Source: Globisporangium splendens
Lineage: Eukaryota > Oomycota > Peronosporomycetes > Pythiales > Pythiaceae
Direction of reading: 5' to 3'
Length of the DNA: 64,000 nucleotides
NCBI GenBank assembly: GCA_006386115.1
Contig: VFIW01000006.1
Coordinates: forward strand, 1,570,706-1,634,705
Made by a program: the position numbers and the translations under genes. This document shows positions 41,876-51,541 of this stretch, piece by piece. How positions within the stretch are numbered: position 1 is the first letter of the stretch; every line of letters starts with the position of its first letter. A model generated the notes under the pieces. It saw only the letters and a program-made list of their open reading frames with translations, ran no database searches and was not told where the DNA came from.

Positions 41876-42523
41876 ATGACCGGAGACATCAAGAAGAACG
41901 CGCTCGCGGCGCTGAGCTCCCGCAAGCTGGACGGCAAGGGGCTACGCATCGCCATCGTGCACGCCAAGTGGAACATCGAGATCATCAGCGCGCTCGTGTC
42001 GGGCGCCAAGAACGAGCTGAAGAAGGCTGGCGTCGCAGACCACGACATCGTCGTGCTCGAAGTGTCGGGTGCGTACGAGCTGCCGTATGCTGCGAGCCGC
42101 GTGATCGCGTCACAGAAGATCGATGCGGTAATCTGCATCGGCTGTTTGATCAAGGGCGACACGATGCACTTTGAGTACATCTGTGAAGCCGTGACGCAGG
42201 GCATCATGCGCGTGCAGTTGGACTCGCAGGTGCCTGTGCTCTTTGGCGTGCTGACTGTGATGAACGAGCAGCAGGCGAAGGACCGCGCTGGTTTGTCGGA
42301 GAAGGGCCACAACCACGGCGTCGAATGGGCGCAGACCGCGATCGAGATGGCGCGTCTTCGTGAGATCACGCGCGCCGGTGGCTGCCCAATGCGTCCTCGC
42401 GAAAAGAGCCCATACCACGACCTCACGTCGTGCCCATTCTTCACGGTGTCTGCGTGGTTGCACGTGGGTACGATCTCCATTCTGGGGCTCGCGGCTGCCG
42501 CTGCGTTCAAGCGATTCTCGTAG
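41876..42523 (+). CDS. RIB4: 6,7-dimethyl-8-ribityllumazine synthase with hydrophobic C-terminus
   Basis: 215 residues. The enzyme condenses the ribityl-aminopyrimidine with dihydroxybutanone phosphate in riboflavin synthesis. The core matches the family: [18 protein letters not shown], the substrate loop [32 protein letters not shown] and [17 protein letters not shown]. Lumazine synthases normally end soon after an E.A...A..M helix (here [12 protein letters not shown], to about 162). This one continues for about 50 residues: a proline-rich hinge, then about 22 hydrophobic residues and a short basic end (KRFS), which looks like a tail anchor. The enzyme is normally soluble and forms pentamers or capsids. 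Confidence 0.9.
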   Translation: MTGDIKKNALAALSSRKLDGKGLRIAIVHAKWNIEIISALVSGAKNELKKAGVADHDIVVLEVSGAYELPYAASRVIASQKIDAVICIGCLIKGDTMHFEYICEAVTQGIMRVQLDSQVPVLFGVLTVMNEQQAKDRAGLSEKGHNHGVEWAQTAIEMARLREITRAGGCPMRPREKSPYHDLTSCPFFTVSAWLHVGTISILGLAAAAAFKRFS

Positions 42524-42764
42524 ATTGCTTTCAACGGATCCAGAAGGTAGATGCGGACGACATTACTCGACATGTGTTTCTGCGAGAAACACAGTATGAC
42601 TTGAATGAATGAAGATAGTGTACACTTTATCGGTTTTGTATACGTTCGCATTCACGTGGTCGATGAAATCTGCGATATCAGGAATCGAAGTTAGCAAATA
42701 GAGTTGATGTGGACGGGATGGCACTTGTAAAGAAAATGTGTGCGTGTTCCAGATAAAGGAAACA

Positions 42765-45700
42765 TTAGAAGCCAATGCGAACTTTGCTCACGGGCGCTGC
42801 CATGCGAATACTCGACACGCTACCTCCACTTCGCTGCGACGAATTGCTTCCAACGCTCTTCACCGACCGATCGCTGAGCGAACAAAAACACAAGTGAGAC
42901 CATGAATTCTTGGTAAGGAAGACAACAACACGAGCATTGCAGACAAAAAGCACCTTTTGTCACTTCTCGCAGACATGGGGCGTGGGAGTCCGTAGTCTCC
43001 TGCTGCTTGGTTCGCGCGAGCCGCGGCTGTTCGTCCGGGAGGCATGGATGGAATGTTGAGTCTACTCTCGCGCACCGATACCGTCAACGTATCACTGATC
43101 TCAGGAAACTCGTTCGCTAGTTGCCCCAAGGTGTACAAGAGACTGCTGCTGATTTCTTCCAACTTGTATGCTTCGAGCATGATTTGCTCCTTCGGCTTGG
43201 CTCCATTCCCGCTGCCCGTAAACTTCTGATGTTCGCGCACCATTTTATCCAGTTTCTTGACCACTTTCCCCCACTTGGAGCGCTCGTGGAGCACCTCCTT
43301 TTCCACTTGCTGGAATGCACTCTCCAACTGCATCACGTTCTCTTTCGCAAACTGTTTCTGCAACTCGATCTCTTTCAGCCGGTTCGTCTCGCTTTCTAGG
43401 TCCATCTCAATACGCGTAACCTCTTTCTTCTTTTTGAAAAACGTATCCTCTGCCTGTTTGGCTTGATCTTCAAGTGCCATCATCTTCATCGCATCGTCTC
43501 CACCGATATCAGTGCGGTGGAAGCTCTTACGGTAATCCGAATTTTGGTCTTCCAAATGCTGGAGTGTTTTCTTCAGCGCACGAACTTCTTTCTCAGCGAC
43601 CCGAATCTTATCATCGAGTTCGTCGCCTTCCCGTTGTAATTTATCTCGTCTTTGGGCTGCTTTGATCACAAAGTACGCCTGGCTGCGTTCTTCACCATTT
43701 GCATCTTCACTCCCGTAGCCACTCATTTTACACAGCGTCTCAAACTTGGTTTGCAATTTCTTCACTCGATTATCTCGCTCAGCGAGCTCCACTGATACTT
43801 TATGACGCTCTTCTTCGATCGCCTTGTTCGTCGCACGCTGAATTTCACGATGCATAGCAATCTCCTTTTTCTGTTCTTCCATACTCTTCTTCAGTTGGAA
43901 GTCGCGGTTTTCAAGCGAAAACACTTCATCAGCGCGCATGTCCAAAATCTCTTTCAGACGTTTGACTTCGAGGGACTGTAAATCGTGCTGAACCAACAAC
44001 TCTTCTTTCTCCTTGAGCGTCTGCTTGAGTGAACTCGAACAACTGTCATTCGCAAGCTCCAGCTCGGTGATCCTGGCAGTGATTTCTTCACGCTGTTTCA
44101 CCAACGCCTTCTTCACACGGTCTTGGGCTCGTTTTTCCTCTTCAAGCTTCTTACACTGAGCTTGCAGCATACTTTCTTCGGCTTTGACACGGTCGAGCTC
44201 CATCTGAAGCACTTGAATCTGACTCTGGAGCACTTTAGTTTCCTCTGCACTTCGCTCACCACTTGTGCGAGACACTTTTCGCTCCATTTGTTGAATCTGG
44301 AACTCGCCATTGTATACAAGCTCTTGCTGTCGCAGTGCCTGCTGATCAAGAAGCTTGAGCTTTGTACGCAAGTTCTGAATCGCAGCTTTGGATCCAGAAA
44401 TCTCTGCGATCAGCCTGGCTTCTTTTTGGCGCAGGTTGAAAAGGTGCTGATTTTTGCGAAACATGTGCTCTTTCTGCAATGTAATCTCTTTATCAATGCG
44501 CTTCAACTCGTTTTCCATCGCGCTGAGGTCCTGTTCAGCCTCTTTCGCCAAGGTCTCCGCATCCGCGGTGGAGTTCATGCACTTTTCCAGTGCACTTTTC
44601 GTTGCTTTGTACCGAGCACGCGCATTCTCAAGATCCTGCTTCATGCTTTCCAAATGCTGGTCCTTGTCGGTGTTGTACAGCGCTGCTGGTTCAAGTGCGT
44701 GACGGCACTGGACAGCTGGTTCTTCAATATTTCGACTTGATCTCTGAACTCCTGCAGCCTTGCCATCGTCTGCTGGAACTCCTGTTGGACCCTGGACTGC
44801 TGGCGTTCTTTCCCGCTTATCTTTGCCTGCGTTTCGTTGTTTTCTTGCTCTTGCAACTTTAGGCGGCTCTTTTGCTCCATCAACATATCTTTCTTAGCCT
44901 GCAGACCCTGCTGTGCAATCGCGTATTGTTCACTAGCAGCTGCGATTTCTTCGTCGCGGCGCTTCATGGCTTCAATAGTATCTTGCCACTGCTTGGCGAG
45001 CTTTTGCCGCTCATCGTGGAGCTGACAGAACTCTTCTGCGGTCTTGTCCAACTCAATTTGCTTCGCCTGAGTCTCGGTAAACTCGTCTTCCAGCCTGCGC
45101 TTATGCTGCTGCAACGCCTTGGTCAGTTTCTCAATCTCAAGGTTTAATTCTTTGATCTCGCTCTCATCAGCACGACGGTACCGCTCGAGTGCCATCGCGT
45201 TTTCTTCTTTCTGCTTGGTTGCCATAGCCCATTGCTCCATTTCGTCTTGGTTCCAGTTCATTTGTAATTTGAACTTGTTCATTTCTTTATCTCCCTTGAA
45301 TAAAAAGTTCTGGATCGTGCTCAACTTGTTTTCCAAATCAGTGCACTCGGCATCAAAGCGCCGCATTTCTTGGGCGATGCGGCCAATCTCTCTCTCCGCA
45401 AGCTGCTTTATGTGCTCTTCGCTCGTGACTTCCTTGAGTTTTGCAGTGTGGAGCTCTTGCGTGTGCAGCAGCTCCTGTTTCACATTCTTGAGATGCTCCG
45501 TCATGATCTCGACGCGCGACTTGTTCTCCGCGATCTCGGTCTCGACCGTGTGGAAAAGCTTCTCCTTGGCTCGGATCTTCTTGTGGAGCTCCTTGTTCTT
45601 GTCATCTGCAAACAAAGGGAGATCGTCGATTCCCGACGCAATCGACCGTGCACCTCTTGTCGTCTCAACGCTGCTCTGTGCGCGGCTTTCACTTGCATCA

Positions 45701-46041
45701 TCGTTGTCATCTCGATCACTATCGTCGTTCGCATCCTCGTTGTTCTGCTGTCCGCGCTGCTTGCCGTCCGCTCACTTCCAGCTGTAGGCGTTAGCTTGCT
45801 GCGTCTCCTCGGGTTCGTCACCATCTCCATCGTCTCGTTTCGCGCCAAACTTGCGGCTCCACGTCGGCGTCTGTCCTTCCGTGTCGTTATCTGCGCCTTT
45901 GCTGTTGTCCGTCTCGTCGCCCCATCCGGAGCTCAGTAAATGTTTCTCCATGCTCTTCACTGGTGCATTCTCTTCCGGCGACGACGCAGCAGCAGCGCCA
46001 ACCGCGCCTGCGTACTCATCATCGTCTGGACTGGTAGCCAT
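42765..46041 (-). pseudogene. CCDC39/FAP59 axonemal ruler protein, interrupted
   Basis: About 1,065 codons of coiled coil matching CCDC39, which with CCDC40 forms the 96-nm ruler on motile flagella. Family landmarks: MNWNQDEMEQWAMATKQKEENAMA, ELDKTAEEFCQLHDERQKLAKQW, KLLDQQALRQQELVYNGEFQIQ (split here only in description), QAYFVIKAAQRRDKLQREGD. An 80-bp intron (42874-42953) leads to the last exon ending KVRIGF. Two problems: an in-frame TGA at 45772-45774 (a GTGAGC donor overlaps it, and a weak 84-nt frame-keeping intron is possible), and a frame change near 44690 where one G seems missing (NQQ to ALYNTDKD). Either real decay or sequence error; otherwise well conserved. Confidence 0.75.
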
Positions 46042-47117
46042 CGCTCTTCACCCACACGCGCGCTTCCCTTTTGCACTCTGCGAACTACGAATGCCGCTCA
46101 TTCTCCGTGTCATTTGCCGCCGCGCGCGCGCATTTATAGCTTGCGTTCTCCGCATCGCATCGGTTTCGAGGTTGAAGTGCCAAGCATCACTCTTGGTGGC
46201 GTGCAACTTTCAGGTGACACACGTACTCAACTAAGTGCGAAAGACCTTCGACAACTCGTTTTTGTCGCTTGGATTCTGACACCATGCAGCACGCACGCTG
46301 CGGGATGATTTGCAACGTCGATGGCGGGTCCGTAGTCTGTCGATTACTTAGGAGACTGCCATCGGCTGGTGGAGGAAACGGGTCTGCCCGTCCCTGTCTG
46401 CTGCTTCATTCTCGAAGTTGAACTTTGAGCGTGAGCGTGGCCTGCACTCCCTCCTGCCGCTCTCCTTCTGCACCTAACATCACCTACCATGCGTGCGCAC
46501 ATGGTACACAGCAAATCCATTGCATGCAGGTGAATGCACACACAATCAATCCACCATGCGCTTCTTGAGACCAGGCGCCTATGGCCGTGCCTGGACAAGT
46601 GGAAAAGCCGTTTGCATTGTCGCTTTACTGTCTTCAGTGTGGAAGTGGAGTCAACGTTGCAAGGTCAGGTGCTGGTCAGAGTCTGGTATTGCGTGGCATT
46701 AGATGGCGTTCGAGAACAGAAGCACGCAAAAAGCTCAAGCACTCGCATAGTTGCACAGCAGAGTCATCACCCCCATAGAGTTTGCTATTTCCCGATTAGG
46801 TACGTTTTATGCGACCCCTTATAGATGGGTTGAAGTTTCGAACAGATTTATAGCTCTATGATTGGATGATTTTACGAAACGGTGCGGCATGACGTCAGCG
46901 CGTCACGGAGTGAACCAAATGATGGCACCTGACGAGCCGCGTCACTGCTCCCAATGCTACATGCCGACGGTGCGTCGGGGCTTTTTAACAGCACCTCATT
47001 CCGCAATTTGCGCCGCCCAAGCAACAGCTCAAGAGCCACACGAGAGACGCGCCAGTGCTGCCAGTGCTGCTTGGTCTGCTTACCACCCCACCCATCCACA
47101 CCCTCCATCAAAACACA
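46042..47117. other. Intergenic region, 1.1 kb, divergent promoters
   Basis: Lies between the divergent CCDC39 and GAPDH genes. No supportable gene. The frame upstream of the GAPDH ATG is open for only 21 codons. Confidence 0.4.
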
Positions 47118-48716
47118 ATGGCTGAAGCGAAACTCACCGGCGACGAGATCAACGCGCTGCGCGACATCGAGCTCGAAGCCTGGAAACAGCAGGAGCACGC
47201 CGCGGACCTCATGGTGCCGCTCATCGGCCACCTCTACCGTCAGTGCAACGTCATCATGGTGCTCTTTGGCAAGGGCCTCGTGCACAAGAACAGCATCGAC
47301 ATCATCCGCGCGCACAACTTTGTGTGCAAATACGTCGGTAAGCGTATGCAACCGACGGACTCGGAGATCGTGCTCTCGGCGTTGACGCAGTATGCGCCGA
47401 ATGCGCGCGACATGCGTATTGATCTGGGACGCACGTTTCTCATGGTTGAAGATCTTGTGCGTGATGTGCAATCCGAGACATCGGAAGAAGGCAAAGACGC
47501 AAAGGTGAAGATCATCGGCGCGCTCTTGAACGACAAAATGGCGCACATCACGCCACCACTGTCGCCAATGGGCGGCATCGTGTCCATGACGAAGCCGAGC
47601 GACGTCGTTCTCTACGGTTTCGGTCGTATTGGCCGCTTGCTCGCGCGTTTGCTCATTGAGAAGAGCGGTCCGGGTGTGAAGCTGATGCTGCGTGCGATTG
47701 TCGTGCGCAGTGGCACGAAGGAGGACTTGGCCAAGCGTGCGAGTCTGCTGCGCCGCGATTCCGTGCACGGTCCATTCAACGGCACGATCCAGTTCAACGA
47801 GGAAGCGAACGCCATTATCGCGAACGGCAACCTCATTCAGATCATCTACGCGAATGCCCCAGATCAATGCGACTACACAAAGTACGGCATCCACGATGCT
47901 GTGGTCATCGACAACACTGGTATCTGGCGTGACAAGGACGCGCTGGGCTTGCACTTGAAGTCGCCGGGTGTCTCGAAGGTGATTCTGACTGCTCCAGCAA
48001 AGGGCAACGTTCCAACGATTGTTGCGGGCGTGAACAACCACCACATTACGGCTGAGGACAGCATTTACTCGGCTGCGTCGTGCACGACGAACGCGATTGC
48101 GCCATCGCTCCTGGCGCTTGATCAAAAGTACGGCATCATCGGTGGCCACATTGAAACGGTCCACTCGTTCACGAACGACCAGAACTTGATTGACAACTAC
48201 CACATGAAGGAGCGTCGCGGGCGCAGTGCCGTGCTCAACATGGTTATCACGGAAACGGGTGCAGCAGCTGCGGTCGTCAAGTGTCTTCCGTCGCTCAAGG
48301 ACAAGTTGACGGCGAACGCGATCCGTGTGCCGACGCCAAACGTGTCGCTCGCGATTCTGAATGTGCACTTGGACCCGACGAAGGCGCACGGCATCACCGC
48401 GAAGGAGATCAACTCGTACATGTCGAAGATCTCGCTCAACTCGCCTCTGCAGAACCAGATCGACTTCGTGGACTCGGCCGAAGTTGCATCGTCGGACTTC
48501 GTCGGCAGCCGCGCGTCCGGCACGGTCGACGGCAAGGCCACGATCGTCAAGGACAACAAGGTCATCCTGTACGTCTGGTACGATAACGAGTTCGGCTACA
48601 GTTGCCAGGTCGTGCGTCTGCTGCAATCGCTGCAGGGCATCAACCACCCACGCTTCCCGGACCAAAGCCATGTGGAAGAGATCGACCGCGCTCTCAACTT
48701 GACCTGGAACCTGTAA
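47118..48716 (+). CDS. Long-form GAPDH of bacterial type
   Basis: 532 residues, intron-less. The C-terminal ~370 residues are a glyceraldehyde-3-phosphate dehydrogenase: VVLYGFGRIGRLLARLLIEK (NAD-binding), catalytic Cys in SAASCTTNAI, HSFTNDQNLIDN, and WYDNEFGYSCQVVR. The N-terminal ~160 residues (DLMVPLIGHLYRQCNVIMVLFG, GKGLVHKNSIDIIRAHNF) are the extension known from long GAPDH-like proteins of gamma-proteobacteria and some others, and are absent from ordinary eukaryotic GAPDH of about 335 residues. Residues such as KRASLLRRDSVHGPFNGTI also follow that bacterial subgroup. A bacterial origin is inferred from this pattern; timing and donor cannot be judged. No targeting peptide is evident. 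Confidence 0.88.
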   Translation: MAEAKLTGDEINALRDIELEAWKQQEHAADLMVPLIGHLYRQCNVIMVLFGKGLVHKNSIDIIRAHNFVCKYVGKRMQPTDSEIVLSALTQYAPNARDMRIDLGRTFLMVEDLVRDVQSETSEEGKDAKVKIIGALLNDKMAHITPPLSPMGGIVSMTKPSDVVLYGFGRIGRLLARLLIEKSGPGVKLMLRAIVVRSGTKEDLAKRASLLRRDSVHGPFNGTIQFNEEANAIIANGNLIQIIYANAPDQCDYTKYGIHDAVVIDNTGIWRDKDALGLHLKSPGVSKVILTAPAKGNVPTIVAGVNNHHITAEDSIYSAASCTTNAIAPSLLALDQKYGIIGGHIETVHSFTNDQNLIDNYHMKERRGRSAVLNMVITETGAAAAVVKCLPSLKDKLTANAIRVPTPNVSLAILNVHLDPTKAHGITAKEINSYMSKISLNSPLQNQIDFVDSAEVASSDFVGSRASGTVDGKATIVKDNKVILYVWYDNEFGYSCQVVRLLQSLQGINHPRFPDQSHVEEIDRALNLTWNL

Positions 48717-49259
48717 GCAGCAAGCAAAGATGATGATAAAGACCCGTGTTGCATCCACGTATCTCCCTTGATGAGGTCGAGCACACTGCTAGCGTCCGTT
48801 TAATATGTTCCTTCACACACATAAAAAGCAAAATATAGTTGATTTGTCTGATTCTCCCACGCTCCAGGCTGAGCATTTTTGTCGACATGCAGGCATTTTC
48901 CATTCATGTGGGCTGTGGGTTGCGTCGTTTCGGGTTCCTCATGCGTGCACCCTGTTTATATGCAACGGGGTGAATGGAAGTGGCCGTGGAAAAAAGAAGG
49001 AGAGCGGACCAGGTTCCACAAGTATCGTTAGCATTTTTCGTTCTCAAGAATGCCCACGAGGAGCTGTGAGGAGCCAAAGAAGCATCATGCCGTTCGCCCC
49101 GTGGCAGCGGCGACTCGAGAGGTAGCGAGCTCAAAGCAGGACGGCGTCGTTCGCCCGACTTCAACTGCGCGCATGTTTGACACGAGAATTGAAGGTAAGG
49201 CTCGCGTTTCCAGACTTAGTCCGATTTTCACTTGAGTTACATACCTTGTGCTGGATTCG
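48717..49259. other. Intergenic region
   Basis: 3' flank of GAPDH and upstream region of a coiled-coil gene. Frames at 49050-49192 could be an upstream exon (GTAAGG donor at 49193), but joining it to the next exon gives an immediate stop, so I leave it out. Confidence 0.35.
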
Positions 49260-51180
49260 ATGCAGGCAGATATGAAGAAGCGAACGAGTGGCGTCGTCCG
49301 TGACTGTTCTTCGATCTCACATACTCAGCATTCAACTGGGATCGTCTGCTCTTCCGTCTCACAATCTCGGCATTCAAGCGTCACGCGTTTGTCGAGTGTG
49401 GATGACTCCCTCAGCTCCATTTCACCGACAAGTTCGCCGCGAGAGCTCTTCGTACCCACGACGAAACCTTCACCAGCATATCTTCACGACAACAAAAGCA
49501 GACCTACGAGCCATACCAGCAACAACAATCATTCGTATCCAGACCACGAATCTCCACGACGGCGTCGGTCTCCTGAGAAAATGAAAAGACCGAACCATTC
49601 GGAGGTACTTCACCTGGGTACGCTGCTGCTTACGACGAATCCCCGTCCGAATTGAGCCAAATCAAGCACTCCGTGCAAAGACTACGGGCTCAGCGTGCAC
49701 ATGTGAGAGTTCTTTTCTATGACATGGCAATTGACACGTACTTGAGTTTTTACCTGTGATTTCGCTTGCTTCTGGTTCTCTTTGTGCAGGTGGAGCAACT
49801 TCGACAGCACAATGAACGCCTTGAGCTTCTAGTGGGCGAGCGGACGAAAGAAAACGAAAGCTTGCGACGCGAACTTGGATCGTTACGCGGTGTCGAGAGA
49901 GAGAATGTCAGCTTGCTGCAGAGCTTCAGACTCTTGGAAGAGCGCTTGCGAAACCTGGATGAAATCCGCCACGAAAAGCGCCAAGAGCTTAAAGCGATGC
50001 ACGAGAAAGTGTCAGCGGTTGAGGCACAACGCGATCACCTGCACATGCAAATCGAGGAGATCAAGCGAGAGCACCAAGACCGCGCGGACGCATTCAAATC
50101 CAAACAGTTTGACATGATCGACCGCATCAAGAGCTGGAACGCGACCGCGTCACTTTCCAGGACAAACAACGGCGCCTGGAAGACCACTGGAAGGAACAAA
50201 CGCACAAAGCGCGCCAAGATATGCTCCTTGAGCAGCAGGAATGCCGACAGGAGCTGGAGCTTACACGCACGGAGAACCAACGACTGGGGTCCGAGGTCGC
50301 TAACTTGCAAGCTCAAGTCCAGAAGCTGCTGGCTACGACGGTCCGACAGACGGCGATGATCGAAGACTGCGATCGCGTGCTCTCCAACACGAAAAAGCAG
50401 CAGCAGTCATCAAAAGCGAGCTACCACGATCAGCTGCAGTTCAACGGCCAACTCAAGGAGCAAGTTCAGCGGCTGGAATCCCAAGCAGCGGCATTTCAGT
50501 ACAGTCTGGAAAGCGAGAAGAGTCACTACGAGGAGAGCATATTCGAGCTCGAAGCCAAGTTGACCAAGCGAAAGAATCGAATTGAGATGACGCAAGTCGC
50601 CTTGCATGAAAAAGACAAGCAGATCGATGCTTCGCAACGCGAAAATGCACTCCGAGATCGCAATTCCGCCCATATCGACGAGGTACGTGGAAGAAAAGCA
50701 ATCCATTGTCGCATTTCATGCCGACTCTCTTTTTTGATAACGCTGGTGTTGGATGTAGCTGAATCACGACCTGAAAAAGTGGGAGAAGCCGCTGACGAGT
50801 GAGGTTTCGGAGTTGCAGATCGCTCTTGGGGTACGTGCGATGTGGCATTGGCTTGGAGCTGCAGCTGCAACAAAGTATCCATGGCGGTCTCCCTCACATG
50901 TGTTACCTGCTTGTGCTTTGCCACAATCAACAGGACGTGACCGACGAAAAGAATATCCTTCACGAGAAGATCTTGGCACTTCAAGGTAGGCTAGGCTGTC
51001 AGTGCCCTTCATCGAAGCTGCACCGGAAAGCTCCATCTGCGCACAAGCTGTACAACTCATCCCTTCTTTCTCTTTTTCCCCCATGTAGAGCAACTAGAAA
51101 ACGAGCGTAGGGATCGGTCGCGGTGGGCAACGGCACGACTCAAGCTCCTTGCGGAGTTTTGCGACGAAGAAACAAGTTGA
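49260..51180 (+). CDS. Coiled-coil protein with a frameshift
   Basis: Exons 49260-49604, 49790-50682, 50759-50830, 50934-50985 and 51089-51180, all with GT-AG borders and matching phases. The N-terminal ~115 residues are Ser/Pro-rich and disordered. The rest is nearly continuous coiled coil (QHNERLELLVGERTKENESL, RLEDHWKEQTHKARQDMLLE, EKSHYEESIFELEAKLTK), ending LAEFCDEETS. Within exon 2 the coil changes frame at about 50130: restoring one G would join MIDRIK to ELERDRV. About 515 residues if so. I do not recognise the family. The first exon is the least certain part; another frame there is also consistent in phase but contains three TGAs. Confidence 0.55.
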
Positions 51181-51472
51181 GCTCTGCCTTACGCTTCACA
51201 ACAGTCTTCGACGGTAAGATGAGCAGCGAGGGGATGAGGGTGTGCATGAAGAGTTGGACGATGTGGGTGACGACGACGAACACCACCACGGTCATCGAGG
51301 GTCCATCGTCTTTGGTTAGTCGTCAGCTTGTGTAGCGACAAAGAAATGATGCAGCCATAGTTTTTGAACAACACAGATAGACACGCTCGGCATGCAAACA
51401 TACAACTCGACACACCTGCTTTGACTTTGGTCACTCACAATTCGAATTACCGCATTTTGGTCAGCACTCTAT
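51181..51472. other. Region between the coiled-coil gene and the Fanzor hairpins
   Basis: No gene is supported. It contains a 10-bp perfect palindrome (AATTCGAATT, 51439-51448). The right end of the Fanzor element should lie here or just beyond, but I could not define it. Confidence 0.35.
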
Positions 51473-51537
51473 ATTGTGGATTTGCACAATGCTCGAGTAA
51501 ACGAGCTATGTAGATGCCGCCTGTTGGTGCATCTACA
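51473..51537 (-). ncRNA. Three tandem hairpins: candidate Fanzor guide-RNA scaffold
   Basis: Read on the minus strand from 4 bp after the Fanzor stop: a hairpin with a 9-bp perfect stem (51509-51517 with 51529-51537, 11-nt loop), one with a 5-bp stem (51491-51495 with 51502-51506, 6-nt loop) and one with a 6-bp stem (51473-51478 with 51485-51490, 6-nt loop). Hairpins 2 and 3 abut. In TnpB and Fanzor loci the guide RNA (omega-RNA/fRNA) comes from the 3' end of the nuclease gene and the flank beyond it, so the position fits. Function is inferred; transcription is not shown. Confidence 0.45.
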
Positions 51538-51541
51538 CACA

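Noticed and set aside
44650..44720. A 25-nt intron explaining the CCDC39 frame change
   Set aside because: GT-AG bases exist (GTGCCG...ACCAG), but 25 nt is far shorter than any other intron in the window.
46872..48758. 628-codon minus-strand frame opposite GAPDH
   Set aside because: A shadow of a GC-rich third-position gene; Arg/Val/Asp-rich with no recognisable motif.
49050..49192. Upstream exon for the coiled-coil gene
   Set aside because: Its GTAAGG donor is good, but joining to the next exon leads into three in-frame TGAs, whereas a start at 49260 with a 185-bp intron gives a clean frame.
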